A DNA stretch of 64,000 bases from Streptomyces fildesensis (GTDB lineage: Bacteria > Actinomycetota > Actinomycetes > Streptomycetales > Streptomycetaceae). A model generated the notes under the pieces. That model saw only the letters and a list, made by a program, of their open reading frames with translations. It searched no databases and had not been told where the DNA came from. This document shows, in pieces, positions 24,821 through 34,259 of this stretch. The stretch covers positions 124,001 through 188,000 of the forward strand of contig NZ_JAAIKO010000001.1 of NCBI RefSeq assembly GCF_016107395.1, in the 5' to 3' direction. A program made the position numbers and the translations under genes. How positions within the stretch are numbered: position 1 is the first letter of the stretch; the number at the start of each line of letters is the position of its first letter.

Positions 24821-25231
24821 ATGAGTGACCTTCTGGAACGACTGCGCGAACGCGGCTGGCGGCTGACCGCCCAGCGGCGTGTCGTGGCCGAGGTCCTCGA
24901 CGGCGACCACGTGCACCTGACCGCCGACGAGGTGCACGCCCGCGCCACATCCCGGTTGCCGGAGATCTCCCGGGCGACCGTCTACAACACCCTCGGTGAG
25001 ATGGTGACCCTCGGTGAGGTCATCGAGGTCGCGACGGACGGCCGCGCCAAGCGGTACGACCCGAACGCGCACCACCCGCACCAGCACCTGATCTGCTCGC
25101 GCTGCGGCACGATCCGCGATGTCCACCCCGCCGGCGACCCGCTCGCGAGCCTCCCCGCGACCGAGCGCTTCGGCTTCACCATCGCCGACGTCGAGGTCAC
25201 CTACCGCGGTCTGTGCCCCGACTGCTCCTGA
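24821..25231 (+). CDS. catR: Fur family peroxide-sensing repressor (CatR/PerR-like)
   Basis: This 136-residue regulator has the Fur winged helix (LRERGWRLTAQRRVVAEVL and ISRATVYNTLGEMV). The regulatory metal site is YDPNAHHPHQHLICSRC, with His and Asp ligands, and the structural zinc pairs are CSRC and CPDC. The Asp/Asn-rich YDPN(A)HHPH segment is where PerR proteins are oxidised by peroxide at iron-bound His. The ATG at 24821 fits the domain start. It is divergent from katA, which it most likely represses. Its last 35 bases overlap the 3' end of the convergent HEAT-repeat gene. Confidence 0.92.
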   Translation: MSDLLERLRERGWRLTAQRRVVAEVLDGDHVHLTADEVHARATSRLPEISRATVYNTLGEMVTLGEVIEVATDGRAKRYDPNAHHPHQHLICSRCGTIRDVHPAGDPLASLPATERFGFTIADVEVTYRGLCPDCS

Positions 25232-26609
25232 CGGGCGCGGCTCCCGCGTCCGGCGCCAGCCGCTCGGCCGCCCTGCGCACGGCCGGCTCGGTACGGGTCC
25301 TGCCCACCCAGACCGTTTCGGCGGGCACCTGCGCGGCCACCCGCGCCAGCGCCTCGAACACCTCCCTGGCCACCCCCGGATCGGGGTCGAGCACCAGTGG
25401 CGCCAGCAACCGCACCAGATCGTCCGCGGGCGCGAGCCGCCCCAGCGCCCGCACGGCACAGCGCCGTACCCGCGCCGGCCGGGCGACCGGCCCAGGCCCG
25501 GCTCCCGGCTCGGGTCCCGGCCCTGCTCCCGGCCCTGCTCCCGGCCCGGTGAAGCGCAACAGCACCGGTACGTCCGTCGCGTCGCCGCACTCCCCCAGGC
25601 CCGCCAGCAGACCGGCCACCAGCCCCGCCGGACCGCCGGGCCCGCACCGGCCGAGCTGTCTGCGGTAGACCCGGGCCGGCGGCTCACCGCGCCGGTACAG
25701 CTGCCACCGCGCCTGCGCCCGCACCATCCGGGCCGGATCGGCGAGCACGCTCACCAGGCGCGCGGCCGGCACGTCGACGGGCAGCGCCGCCACAGCGAGC
25801 TCCCGCACCGCCGCGCTGCGCGCCCACATCAGCCGTCCCGCCTGATCCGGATCGATCTCCAGCAGCCGTTCCGCGCACAGCCGCCGGCACACCTGGTCCC
25901 GGTCGCGCAGCGCGGTCCGCAGCAGGTCGCCGCGTACGTACTCCCCCAGTTCCAGGGCCAGTTCCATCCCGAAGCGGCGGGTCCGCGGATCACCGTCGGC
26001 GGCCAGCGCGCGGACCGCACGCCGGTACGCCGGCTCCGCGAGCACCGCGCGGTACCCGGCCGGCTGACCGCCCGCCCGGCGCCTGCCGCCCAGCCGCAGC
26101 AACAGCCGCAGGGCGGCGGCGACTTCGTCGGGCGCGGTCCGCGCGGGCAGCGCCGCCACGGCGCGCTCCCGTACGGCGGGCACCCAGTCGACCGTGCGCA
26201 GGGCCAGCGCCGCCGCGGCCAGCGGCCCGCCGACCCCGGTCAGCGCCTCCACCGCGGCCTGCCGGACGTGACCGTCGCGGTCCAGCGAGGCCAGCAGCAA
26301 GCGCAGCGGATCGGCGCCGCCAGGGCGGAGCGGCACCGACGGGGCGCCCCGGGCGCGGGCGCCGCGGTCCAGATGGGGCAGCAGCTCCGGAGGAGACCGC
26401 AGCAGCGCGTCGAGCGCCGCGGCACGGTCGTAGGGGAGGCCGCCGTCCACCGCGGCCCGCAGGGCGTCCAGCAGTGCCTCGACGGTCTCCGGCCGACCGG
26501 TCACGGCCGCCCGGCACAACCCGCTCCAGCGTTCCGCGTCGAGCACCGTGGCCGGCGCCGGCCCGTCACGCCGTCGCAGCACGGTCCGCCCAAACCGTCC
26601 GCGCAGCAA
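25197..26609 (-). CDS. HEAT-repeat-like protein of unknown function
   Basis: This 470-residue protein is built of Ala/Leu/Arg-rich helical repeats resembling HEAT or PBS-lyase units, for example DRDGHVRQAAVEALTGVGG, RTVDWVPAVRERAVAALPA and LDPDPGVAREVFEALARV. A Gly/Pro-rich linker (GPGAGPGAGPGPEPGAGPGP, about residues 363-382) interrupts the last repeats. No catalytic motif is visible; a scaffold role is likely but undefined. The start is a TTG at 26609, five bases after AGGAGG. The end overlaps the 3' end of the convergent catR gene by 35 bp. Confidence 0.72.
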   Translation of the reverse strand: MLRGRFGRTVLRRRDGPAPATVLDAERWSGLCRAAVTGRPETVEALLDALRAAVDGGLPYDRAAALDALLRSPPELLPHLDRGARARGAPSVPLRPGGADPLRLLLASLDRDGHVRQAAVEALTGVGGPLAAAALALRTVDWVPAVRERAVAALPARTAPDEVAAALRLLLRLGGRRRAGGQPAGYRAVLAEPAYRRAVRALAADGDPRTRRFGMELALELGEYVRGDLLRTALRDRDQVCRRLCAERLLEIDPDQAGRLMWARSAAVRELAVAALPVDVPAARLVSVLADPARMVRAQARWQLYRRGEPPARVYRRQLGRCGPGGPAGLVAGLLAGLGECGDATDVPVLLRFTGPGAGPGAGPGPEPGAGPGPVARPARVRRCAVRALGRLAPADDLVRLLAPLVLDPDPGVAREVFEALARVAAQVPAETVWVGRTRTEPAVRRAAERLAPDAGAAPVRSSRGTDRGR

Positions 26610-26775
26610 CCCCGCCTCCTCGCACCGCGTAGAAGACCAGGATCGCGCCGGCAGGGAAGGCTTCCAAGGATGTTTGCGCGCTTTTGCCCGAACGATGTCC
26701 GAGGCACTACTCCGGGACGCTCCAGGGCCGCGTACCAGGGCTGCGTACCAGGACCGCGCAGCAAGGGGAACGACG

Positions 26776-26811
26776 AAGGCCCGGTTCCTGATTTCTCAGG
26801 AACCGGGCCTT
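26776..26811 (-). terminator. Terminator after tRNA-fMet copy 1
   Basis: A perfect 16-bp inverted repeat (AAGGCCCGGTTCCTGA with its complement) and a 4-nt loop, ten bases beyond the 3' end of the tRNA gene on the minus strand. Confidence 0.85.
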
Positions 26812-26821
26812 GGTACTGAAG

Positions 26822-26895
26822 TAGCGGGGACAGGATTTGAACCTGCGACCTCTGGGTTATGAGCCCAGCGAGCTACCGAGCTGCTCCACCCCGCG
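26822..26895 (-). tRNA. Initiator tRNA-fMet (CAT), copy 1
   Basis: A 74-nt cloverleaf with anticodon CAT in loop CTCATAA. The anticodon stem CTGGG/CCCAG has the three consecutive G-C pairs of initiators, and the acceptor begins CGCGGGG with no Watson-Crick partner at 1:72 (C opposite U). CCA is not encoded. It is identical in sequence to the copy at 29080-29153 and is followed by a terminator. Confidence 0.95.
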
Positions 26896-27016
26896 CCGTT
26901 GTGTCCTCAATGTAGACCAGATGCGCTGAGCAGTGCAAATCAGTTCCCTTGCGGGCAAGGAGCGCGGGCAGCGACCGGGCCGGAGCCCGGCCGGGGCGGC
27001 CCTGCGACGCCGCGAC

Positions 27017-28912
27017 CTACGCCGTGAGCTCGTGCTTCACGGCGTCGGTGAGCCGTGCGGCGCGCTCGGCGACCTCGGCAGGACCGCACTCGACCGCCCG
27101 CGCGCACCAGCCCTGGGCCTCGGCCAGCTCGCCGTGCCGGGCGGCGAGCAGCGCCATCCGCAGCGCCGCGCGGCCGTGGCCGGCGTCGGCGGCACGGGTC
27201 CACCACAGGGCGGCCTCGGGCTCGCTGCCCTCGCGGGCCAGCAGCAGTCCGAGGTTGAACGCGCCGTTGCGGCTGCCCGCCTCGGCGGCCTCGCGGTACC
27301 AGTGCGCCGCGTCCACCACGTCGCCGCGCTTGGCGGCGCACATGCCGAGCCGCACCTGGGCACGCCGGTGCCCCTGCCGGGCGGCGCGGCCGTACCACTC
27401 CTCGGCCTCCACCTCGGCCTCGTCGGTGTCCGCCCGGTCCAGCAGCGCGCCGAGCCGGAAGGCGGCCTCGGGGCTGCCGCCGCCCGCGGCGCACCGCAGA
27501 TGGCGCTCGGCGCCGTGGCTGTCGCCCTCGCGCAGCAGCACGATGGCGACCTGGAGCGCGGCCTCGGTGTGGCCGGCCGCGGCGGCCCGCTCGTACCAGC
27601 CACGGGCGGCGGCCTCGTCGCCCCGGTTGGTGTGCAGGATGCCGAGGTTGAAGGCGGCGTCGACGCTGCCGGCCTCGGCCGCCTTGGAGAACCACGGTTC
27701 GGCGCCGGCCGCGTCTCCGCGCTGCAGCAGCAGGACGGCGAGCGCGTTGGCGGCCTCGCGGTGGCCGGCGTACGCGGCCTTGCGGTACCACTGCTCGGCC
27801 TGCGCGGTGCGGCCCTGGCCGGCGCAGAGCAGGCCGAGGTTGAACGCCCCGTTGATGTCGCCCGCCGCCAGGGCGCTGCGGTACCAGCGCTCGGCGGTCT
27901 GCGTCTCGCCCTCCTCGGCGTGCAGCGCTCCGAGCGCGTTGGCGGCGTTGCCGTCGCCCGCCTGGGCGGCGCGCCGCCACCAGGTGGCCGCGGAGTCCAC
28001 ATCGCCGGCGTCGCGCAGCAGGAAGGCGAGCGCGCAGGCGGCGCGCGCCTCACCGTCGCGGGCCGCGGTCAGGTACCAGTGGCCGGCTTCCTTGGTCTCG
28101 CCGCGCTCCTCCAGGAGCGTGCCGAGGCGCAGCGCGGCGCGGCGGTGCCGGCGCGCGGCTGCCTGCCGGTACCACTGCTCGGCCTCGCGCTCCTCGCCGC
28201 GCTCGGCGCAGATCCGCGCGATGCGGTACGAGGCCTCGCGGTGGCCGTGCTCGGCGGCGACCCGGAACCAGCGCTCGGCGCCGACGTCCCGCCGGTGGTC
28301 GAGCAGATCGGCCAGGGCGTACGCGCCCAGCGTGTGGCCCGACTCGGCTGCCTGGCGCAGCCAGTACTCGGCACCGGGCTCGTCGCCGCGCTCGCGGTAG
28401 TGCCGGCCCAGCGCGTGCGCGGCCGGGGCGGAACCCGCGACGGCGGCGATCCGCCACCAGTTGGCCGCCTCCTCCGGGTAGCCGCGCTGATGCAGCAGCA
28501 GGGCAAGGTTGTTGGCGGCCGCGCGGTCGCCGTTCGCGGTCGCGGCACGCAGATACGGCTCGGCCCCGTCCAGGTCGCCGCGGCGCAGCAGCAGGGTGCC
28601 CAGCGCGCTCATGGCGGCGGGGTCGCCGTGGTCGGCGGCCCGGCGGTGCCGGACCTCGATCTCGGCCTCCTCGCGGACCGCGAGGCTTTCCTCGTCGGCG
28701 AGTTCGGCGGCCTCGGAGGCCTCGGGCAGGTCGGAGAGCTCGGTCCTGTCGGTCCTGGCAACGGGAAGCGAATCGGCGGCGCGCGGCGCCGGCAGGAGAC
28801 TGGTGACAGCCGGCACGAGCCTGGAAGCAGACGTCGACGTGTCACCCGTCGACCCTCGATCATGGATCTGACGAGTATTCAGCAGTCTTGCACCATCCCC
28901 CATAAGGTCCAT
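27017..28912 (-). CDS. Sel1/TPR-repeat protein
   Basis: This 631-residue protein has a hydrophilic N-terminus of about 90 residues and then about 15 tandem repeats of 34-37 residues of Sel1-like or TPR type. Recurrent cores include AANALAVLLLQRGDAAGAEP and AFNLGILHTNRGDEAAARGW, with W-Y-RAAAAGH links. Such solenoids bind proteins or peptides. The start is taken at ATG 28912 (MDLMGDGARLL, the usual beginning in Streptomyces homologues); the frame is open to 28954. It lies between two identical initiator tRNA genes, but shows no sign of mobility and has normal codon use. Confidence 0.8.
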   Translation of the reverse strand: MDLMGDGARLLNTRQIHDRGSTGDTSTSASRLVPAVTSLLPAPRAADSLPVARTDRTELSDLPEASEAAELADEESLAVREEAEIEVRHRRAADHGDPAAMSALGTLLLRRGDLDGAEPYLRAATANGDRAAANNLALLLHQRGYPEEAANWWRIAAVAGSAPAAHALGRHYRERGDEPGAEYWLRQAAESGHTLGAYALADLLDHRRDVGAERWFRVAAEHGHREASYRIARICAERGEEREAEQWYRQAAARRHRRAALRLGTLLEERGETKEAGHWYLTAARDGEARAACALAFLLRDAGDVDSAATWWRRAAQAGDGNAANALGALHAEEGETQTAERWYRSALAAGDINGAFNLGLLCAGQGRTAQAEQWYRKAAYAGHREAANALAVLLLQRGDAAGAEPWFSKAAEAGSVDAAFNLGILHTNRGDEAAARGWYERAAAAGHTEAALQVAIVLLREGDSHGAERHLRCAAGGGSPEAAFRLGALLDRADTDEAEVEAEEWYGRAARQGHRRAQVRLGMCAAKRGDVVDAAHWYREAAEAGSRNGAFNLGLLLAREGSEPEAALWWTRAADAGHGRAALRMALLAARHGELAEAQGWCARAVECGPAEVAERAARLTDAVKHELTA

Positions 28913-29038
28913 CGTCGCACCACCCGTTACCGCCGTACACCTGGTATACCGCAACCCAATAGGTCACTTCAGCGTTTTGTCGACTTCCCGACTTGACGCC
29001 TTACCAAACGCAAAGCTCTGTGCGTCCCCCAAATAAGT

Positions 29039-29074
29039 GAAGAGGCCCGGAGTCTGTTGACTCCGAGCCTCTTC
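29039..29074 (-). terminator. Terminator after tRNA-fMet copy 2
   Basis: A 16-bp inverted repeat with one G-U pair (GAAGAGGCCCGGAGTC with GACTCCGAGCCTCTTC) and a 4-nt loop, five bases past the tRNA 3' end. Its sequence differs from the terminator of the first copy. Confidence 0.82.
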
Positions 29075-29079
29075 TGCAG

Positions 29080-29153
29080 TAGCGGGGACAGGATTTGAAC
29101 CTGCGACCTCTGGGTTATGAGCCCAGCGAGCTACCGAGCTGCTCCACCCCGCG
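29080..29153 (-). tRNA. Initiator tRNA-fMet (CAT), copy 2
   Basis: A 74-nt gene identical to the copy at 26822-26895, with the initiator features: three G-C pairs at the anticodon stem, a 1:72 mismatch and anticodon CAT. It lies between the Sel1-repeat gene and the UPF0182 gene. Confidence 0.95.
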
Positions 29154-29194
29154 CCGTTGTGTCCCAACCGTACCACGGCGCGCGGTGTGTCTGA

Positions 29195-32053
29195 TCAGCC
29201 CTTCTTTGCCGTCTTCTGCTCCGCTTCCGCCGCCCTCTGGAGTGCGGCGGCCAGATCCTTCTGCGTCTGGCCGTACTTGGCCCAGTCGCCGGCCTTCAGC
29301 GCCGCCTGGCCCGCGTCGAACGCCTTCTGCGCGTCCGCGAGCGCCGCGGCGACCGTCGGATCGGGTGTCGGCTTCGTGGGCTGCCCGGTACTCGGTGGTG
29401 GCTGGGTGGTCCCTTCGCTGCTGAACACCTCGTTCAGCGCCGCCTCAAGGGTGTCCTGGAAGCCGATCTGATTCCCGTAGGTCACCAGAACCTTCCTGAG
29501 GAGCGGGTAGTTGGTGCCCGCGCCCCTGACGTAGACCGGCTCCACGTACAGCAGGCCGCCGTTCAGCGGCACCGTGAGCAGGTTGCCGTACTCGACCGTC
29601 GAATCGCCCCCGCGTTTGAGCAGGTTGATCTGTGGCGCGACCTTGTTGTCGGAGTTGAGCTTGCTCTGCACCTGTTTCGGCCCGTCCACCGTGGTGTTCG
29701 GTGGCAGCTGGAGCAGTCTGATCGCGCCGTAGTCCTTGCTCGTCGCATCGGCGTCGACCGCCATGAACGCGCTGAGGTTGTCGCGCCCGTTGGGCGTGAA
29801 CGTGGTCGTCAGCGAGAACGCCTGCGAGTTCTGGTCCGGCATCTTCAGGCTCAGGTAGTACGGCGGAACCGCCTTGCCGGTCTTCGCCGCCGGGTCGTCC
29901 GGGACCTGCCACACCTCGCTGCCGCTGTAGAACGTCGACGCGAGGGTCACGTGGTAGCGGGTCAGCAGCTGCCGCTGCACCTTGAACAGGTCCTGCGGGT
30001 ACCGCAGGTGCGCCATCAGGTCAGGACTGATCTCGCTCTTGTCCTTGACCGTGCCGGGGAAGGCCTTCATCCAGGTCTTCAGCACCGGGTCCTTGGCGTC
30101 CCACTGGTACAGGGTGACCGTGCCGTCGTACGCGTCCACGGTCGCCTTGACCGAGTTGCGGATGTAGTTGACCTGGTTCTGCTGCGCGAGCACCGTGCGC
30201 TGGCCGTCGGTCAGCGAGTCGGCCGTGGTGTCACCCAGCGTGGTGCGGGAGGCGTACGGATAGCCGTTGGTGGTCGTGTAGGCGTCCACGATCCACTTCA
30301 CATGGCCGTCGACGACCGACGGGTACGGGTCGCCGTCGATGGTGAGCCACGGCGCGACGGCCTCGACCCGCTCCTTGGGCGTCCGGTTGTAGAGCACCTT
30401 GGAGCCCTTGCCGATCGCCCCCGAGTACAGGATCTGCGGCTCACCGAAGCTCACCGCGTACGCGGCCCGCGTGATCGGGTTGTCGAGCCCGACGCCGCTC
30501 TTGCCGGTGTAGGTGTAGGCCTTCTCACCGCTGTTGTCGGTGTAGTCGATCTCCTTCGTCGGGCCGCCGACGATCGAGTACTGCTTGGTCTGCTCGCCGT
30601 AGTAGATCCGCTGCTGGTACTCGGGGAGGTTGCCGGTGGCCGGCAGGTCCTTCTCGGTGAAGTCCGGCGAGCCGTCCGGCAGCGCGTTCGTCCCCTTGGC
30701 CGCGACCATTCCGTACCCGTGGGTGTACTTGAAGTGGTCGTTGATCCAGTTGTTCTCGGGGATGCCGTTGACGTTCAGCTCGCGCAGGCCGACGACCGTG
30801 TCCTGCTCCTTCTTGTCGGTCGTGTACCGGTCGACGTCGAGCGTGGACGGGAAGGCGTAGTAGCCGCGGGTCTGCTGCAGCTGCTGGAAGGTCGGCGAGA
30901 CCACGTTCGGGTCCAGCAGACGCACACTCGCCGTGGTGTTGGCGTCGGCCCGCAGGATGTCCTTGTTCGGCGTGGTGGGGGTCCCCGGATACGGGCTGAC
31001 CTTGCTCCCGCCGATCCCGTAGGCCTCGCGGGTCGCGTCGATGTTCTTCTGGATGTACGGCGCTTCCTTGGCGGCCTCGTTCGGCTGCACCTGGAACTTC
31101 TGCACGATCGCCGGGTAGAGCCCGCCGATCAGGATCGCGGAGAGCACCATCAGACCGAAACCGATCATCGGCAGCGACCAGGTGCGCCGCCACAGCGTCG
31201 CGAAGAACAGCAGCGCGCAGATGATCGCGATGGCGAAGAGGATGTTCTTCGCCGGCAGATACGCGTTCGCGTCCACATAGCGCAGACCGGTCCAGCTGGT
31301 GGTGGCCTTGAAGTCGCTCGACTTCACCGCGAGCCCGTACCGGTCCAGCCAGTACGCGACGGCCTTGAGCGACACGAAGATGCCCAGCAGCACCGACAGG
31401 TGGCCGGTGGCCGCTGCCGTGGCCCGCCCGCCGGGCGAGGTGATCCGCAGACCGCCGTACAGGTAGTGCACCAGCGCGGCCGCCACCAGGCCGAGCACCA
31501 CGGCCGCGAAGCCGAAGCTCAGCAGGAAGCGGTACCAGGGCAGGTCGAAGGCGTAGAACGCCACGTCCTTGTGGAACTGCGGATCCTTCGTGCCGAACTG
31601 CGTGGCGTTCGTGTACAGCAGCCACGTGCGCCACTGGCCGGACGCCGAGCCGCCCGCGATGAGGCCGACCATGGCGCAGACCGCGAGCAGCACCCACTTC
31701 TTGTAGGGCGCGATACCCATCCGGTATCGGTCCAGGCTCTGCTGCTCCAGCGACATCGCGCTGAGCGGCGGCCGGAGCCGGTGGGCCAGATAGATGTTGA
31801 CGCCGACGGCCGCGGCCATCAGCAGGCCGAAGGTGAAGAACAGGCCGATCTTCGTCCACAGGGTGGTGGTGAAGACCGACGAATAATGGACCGAGCGGTA
31901 CCAGAGCCAGTCCGTCCAGAAGCCCGCGAACATGACGAACGCGATGGCGAGCACGATCAGCGCGCCAAGCGTCATCAGTAGCGTCCGCGTACGCCGGGAC
32001 GGACGGCCGAGTCTGATCCGCGGCCCCGTCGGACCTCCGCCGCGATCCGGCAT
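29195..32053 (-). CDS. UPF0182 family membrane protein
   Basis: This large protein (952 residues from ATG 32053) has seven membrane segments in the first third, for example [20 protein letters not shown] and [20 protein letters not shown], then a long extracytoplasmic domain with [20 protein letters not shown] and a Pro/Thr-rich C-terminus followed by an Ala/Gln-rich helix. It matches the UPF0182 family, widespread in actinobacteria and cyanobacteria and uncharacterised. A GTG seven codons upstream (32074) is an alternative start; 32053 gives [12 protein letters not shown], the usual N-terminus. It is divergent from the PPA1309-family gene. Confidence 0.87.
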   Translation of the reverse strand: MPDRGGGPTGPRIRLGRPSRRTRTLLMTLGALIVLAIAFVMFAGFWTDWLWYRSVHYSSVFTTTLWTKIGLFFTFGLLMAAAVGVNIYLAHRLRPPLSAMSLEQQSLDRYRMGIAPYKKWVLLAVCAMVGLIAGGSASGQWRTWLLYTNATQFGTKDPQFHKDVAFYAFDLPWYRFLLSFGFAAVVLGLVAAALVHYLYGGLRITSPGGRATAAATGHLSVLLGIFVSLKAVAYWLDRYGLAVKSSDFKATTSWTGLRYVDANAYLPAKNILFAIAIICALLFFATLWRRTWSLPMIGFGLMVLSAILIGGLYPAIVQKFQVQPNEAAKEAPYIQKNIDATREAYGIGGSKVSPYPGTPTTPNKDILRADANTTASVRLLDPNVVSPTFQQLQQTRGYYAFPSTLDVDRYTTDKKEQDTVVGLRELNVNGIPENNWINDHFKYTHGYGMVAAKGTNALPDGSPDFTEKDLPATGNLPEYQQRIYYGEQTKQYSIVGGPTKEIDYTDNSGEKAYTYTGKSGVGLDNPITRAAYAVSFGEPQILYSGAIGKGSKVLYNRTPKERVEAVAPWLTIDGDPYPSVVDGHVKWIVDAYTTTNGYPYASRTTLGDTTADSLTDGQRTVLAQQNQVNYIRNSVKATVDAYDGTVTLYQWDAKDPVLKTWMKAFPGTVKDKSEISPDLMAHLRYPQDLFKVQRQLLTRYHVTLASTFYSGSEVWQVPDDPAAKTGKAVPPYYLSLKMPDQNSQAFSLTTTFTPNGRDNLSAFMAVDADATSKDYGAIRLLQLPPNTTVDGPKQVQSKLNSDNKVAPQINLLKRGGDSTVEYGNLLTVPLNGGLLYVEPVYVRGAGTNYPLLRKVLVTYGNQIGFQDTLEAALNEVFSSEGTTQPPPSTGQPTKPTPDPTVAAALADAQKAFDAGQAALKAGDWAKYGQTQKDLAAALQRAAEAEQKTAKKG

Positions 32054-32184
32054 CTGGAATACCAAGGTGCGCACCTCGAAAGTTCGGTGTCTACGGGCGT
32101 CCCGGGTCGGACCCCCACTGGTGCAACTTACTCACGCTTTACTCGGTTCCCGATTTTGGCCTGGGAACAGGCAGGATATTGACC

Positions 32185-32739
32185 ATGTCCAACATTGCGA
32201 CCGATGGAGCACCTCTCGCGGCGAGCCCGCTGACCCGTGCCGTACTGGAGATCGACGAATATGCGTCCGGTCTCGGCTGGGACCGGCCCGCGCGGCTGTT
32301 CGCCCTGGTCGACACCGCACGCCTGCGTACACAGGAACCGGGCCTGGCCGATCAGCTGGGGCTCGCGGAGAAGAACGCCGGGGCGCTGACCCCGGTCGAG
32401 CAGGACGAGCTGCCCGAAGGCAAGGCGCTGGACGAGTTCCTCGCCACCATCGCCTGGCCGGACGTCATCGCCGGCTGCGCCATGACGGTGGAGCGGCTGA
32501 TGCTGCCGCCGTCCGCGGAGGCGGCGATCCCCGAGGGGCTGAACGACGCCAAGCTGGCGAAGTGGGTCGCCGAGCACCCGGAGCGCCAGGAGGTGCGGAT
32601 GACGGTGGCCGTGCTGCGCAACGGTGCCCGCGAGTCCGCCATCAGGCTCCGGTCCAAGGACACCGCCACCGAGGTCCTGACCGGCTCCGACCTGGTACCG
32701 GGCCTGGCCGAGGCACTGGCCGCCACCTTCGAGAGCTGA
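32185..32739 (+). CDS. PPA1309 family protein, function unknown
   Basis: This 184-residue soluble protein matches the actinobacterial PPA1309 family. Recognisable stretches include LTRAVLEIDEYASGLGWDRP near the N-terminus and IAWPDVIAGCAMTVERLMLP in the middle. No catalytic residues are known for the family. The ATG at 32185 gives MSNIATDGA; a TTG six bases earlier is possible. It is divergent from the UPF0182 gene and convergent with the PDZ-Lon gene, an arrangement often conserved in actinobacteria. Confidence 0.82.
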   Translation: MSNIATDGAPLAASPLTRAVLEIDEYASGLGWDRPARLFALVDTARLRTQEPGLADQLGLAEKNAGALTPVEQDELPEGKALDEFLATIAWPDVIAGCAMTVERLMLPPSAEAAIPEGLNDAKLAKWVAEHPERQEVRMTVAVLRNGARESAIRLRSKDTATEVLTGSDLVPGLAEALAATFES

Positions 32740-32770
32740 GAACGGGCGCGCAGCCGGGCAGGTCCGTGAC

Positions 32771-32822
32771 GGGCCCGCCCGGCCAGGACCTGTCCGGCCG
32801 GTCACGAAGGCCGGGCAGGCCC
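32771..32822. terminator. Candidate terminator hairpin
   Basis: GGGCCCGCCCGGCC (32771-32784) pairs with GGCCGGGCAGGCCC (32809-32822) with one mismatch, in the gap between the convergent PPA1309 and PDZ-Lon genes. Confidence 0.5.
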
Positions 32823-32829
32823 CAGCGGG

Positions 32830-33906
32830 TCAGTTCTTCGAGCAGCTCGGCAGGGCGTCCGTCTTGTCGGCCTTGATGTTCTCCAGGGCAGACATGGCGT
32901 CGTCGATCGTGCTCACCTTGACGAGGGTGAGGCCGGAGGGGATGTCCTTGGCGGCCTCGGCACAGTTGTCGGCCGGGGTCAGGAAGTACTGCGCGCCCTG
33001 CCCGCGGGCCCCGATCGTCTTGAGGCCGATACCGCCGATCGGGCCCACCTTGCCGTTGTCGTCGATCGTGCCGGTGCCGGCCACGAACTTCCCGCCGGTC
33101 ATGTCGCCCGGGGTGAGCTTGTCGACGATGCCGAGGGCGAACATCAGGCCCGCGCTCGGGCCGCCGACATCGGCGAGCTTGATGTCGATCGTGAACGGGA
33201 AGAGGTGCTCGACACCGGCCTGGATACCGACGACCGCCCGCGCCTTGCCGTCGTCGGCCGACTTCCGGGTGGTGACCACGACCTCCTTGGTCGCGCCGTC
33301 CTTCTTCTTGGCCGCTTCCTCCGGGATGACGGTGAAGACGACGTTCTCGCCCGGCTGGTGCTTGGTGACGAGCTTGGCGACATCGCCCGGCTCCTTCACC
33401 TCGGTGCCGTCCACGGCCTTGATCACGTCGCCGGCGTGCAGCTTGCCCTCGGAGGCGCTGTCCTTGACGACCGCGCCCACGATGACGCGGGAGGAGACCG
33501 CGATGTTCAGCTTCTTGAGCGCCGAGACCTTGGCACTGTCCTGGGACTGGGTGAACTCCTCGGCGTTCTGCTGATCGGCCTGCTCGGCGGTCTGGCCCTG
33601 CGGGTAGAGGGTGTCGTGCTCGACGACCTTCTCGTCATGGCCGATCCAGCCGACCACGGCCTCCACCAGGTTCATCCGGTAGTCGGCGCCGGTCACCCTG
33701 ACGGTGGTCATGTTGAGATGACCGGTCGTCGGATAGGTCTGGTGCCCGGAAATCTGCAGAACCGGTTCACCCCCGTGGTCGCCGAGGGTGTTGACGGTCG
33801 GCCCGGGAGACATCTCGGCGTACGGCGCCGGCGTCAGCAGGGCGACGCACAGCAGCGCTATCAGCGTCAGGGTCGAGGCGATCAGCGTCGCGGTGCGGCG
33901 TGGCAT
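32830..33906 (-). CDS. Secreted/membrane-anchored PDZ-Lon (S16) protease, YlbL-like
   Basis: This 358-residue protein has an N-terminal membrane anchor (IASTLTLIALLCVALLTPAP, about residues 8-27). It is followed by an extracytoplasmic region with a PDZ domain (about 125-205, including GAVVKDSASEGKLHAGDVIK) and a C-terminal Lon-type protease domain. The Lon catalytic dyad is Ser in VGGPSAGLMFALG and Lys in GPIGGIGLKTIGA. This is the YlbL/PDZ-Lon architecture of Gram-positive bacteria. The ATG at 33906 begins just before the signal-anchor; the open frame continues to 34110 without coding character. It lies downstream of the short one-TM protein at 33983-34141. Confidence 0.9.
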   Translation of the reverse strand: MPRRTATLIASTLTLIALLCVALLTPAPYAEMSPGPTVNTLGDHGGEPVLQISGHQTYPTTGHLNMTTVRVTGADYRMNLVEAVVGWIGHDEKVVEHDTLYPQGQTAEQADQQNAEEFTQSQDSAKVSALKKLNIAVSSRVIVGAVVKDSASEGKLHAGDVIKAVDGTEVKEPGDVAKLVTKHQPGENVVFTVIPEEAAKKKDGATKEVVVTTRKSADDGKARAVVGIQAGVEHLFPFTIDIKLADVGGPSAGLMFALGIVDKLTPGDMTGGKFVAGTGTIDDNGKVGPIGGIGLKTIGARGQGAQYFLTPADNCAEAAKDIPSGLTLVKVSTIDDAMSALENIKADKTDALPSCSKN

Positions 33907-33982
33907 GCCACGAATGTACGGGACCGGTCCGACAAACGGCCCGCTGGGCCGGTCCGTAGCGGCGGGGGCGTCCGCGGCCCGG

Positions 33983-34141
33983 TTAACCGGAATGCGACTT
34001 CTGCATCGCCTCGCGGAAGCGCTCGTAGTCCGCCAGCGAGGAGCCGTCCCCGGTTGCCCGGGTGCGCGCGGCCCAGCTGCCCCAGACGGTGGCAACGAGC
34101 ACGGCGACAAGCGGAATGAGCAACCAAGCGAGCGCTGCCAT
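33983..34141 (-). CDS. Small one-TM actinobacterial protein
   Basis: This 52-residue protein, too short to stand out as an ORF, reads MAALAWLLIPLVAVLVATVW at its start (one membrane helix), then a basic RTRATGDGSSLADYERFREA segment and an MQKSHSG end. The pattern of an N-terminal helix and a conserved ADYERFREAM motif is typical of a small protein found near PDZ-Lon and moaE genes in actinobacteria. The ATG is at 34141. It is codirectional with the PDZ-Lon gene, 76 bp upstream of it. Function is unknown. Confidence 0.75.
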   Translation of the reverse strand: MAALAWLLIPLVAVLVATVWGSWAARTRATGDGSSLADYERFREAMQKSHSG

Positions 34142-34259
34142 GAAGGACTCCCGACCCCGCGTACGCCAATTATGGACCTATGAGCAGATTAGCTACCCAG
34201 TAGGACAACGGTCGGGGCGGGTGGGGAGTTACGCAACCGGAGAGGCTGCCGGTACGGCG

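Noticed and set aside
30525..31859. A 444-codon frame antiparallel to coding sense within the UPF0182 gene
   Set aside because: It is an out-of-frame shadow, Arg/Ala/Gly-rich, while the UPF0182 frame has clear membrane segments and family features.
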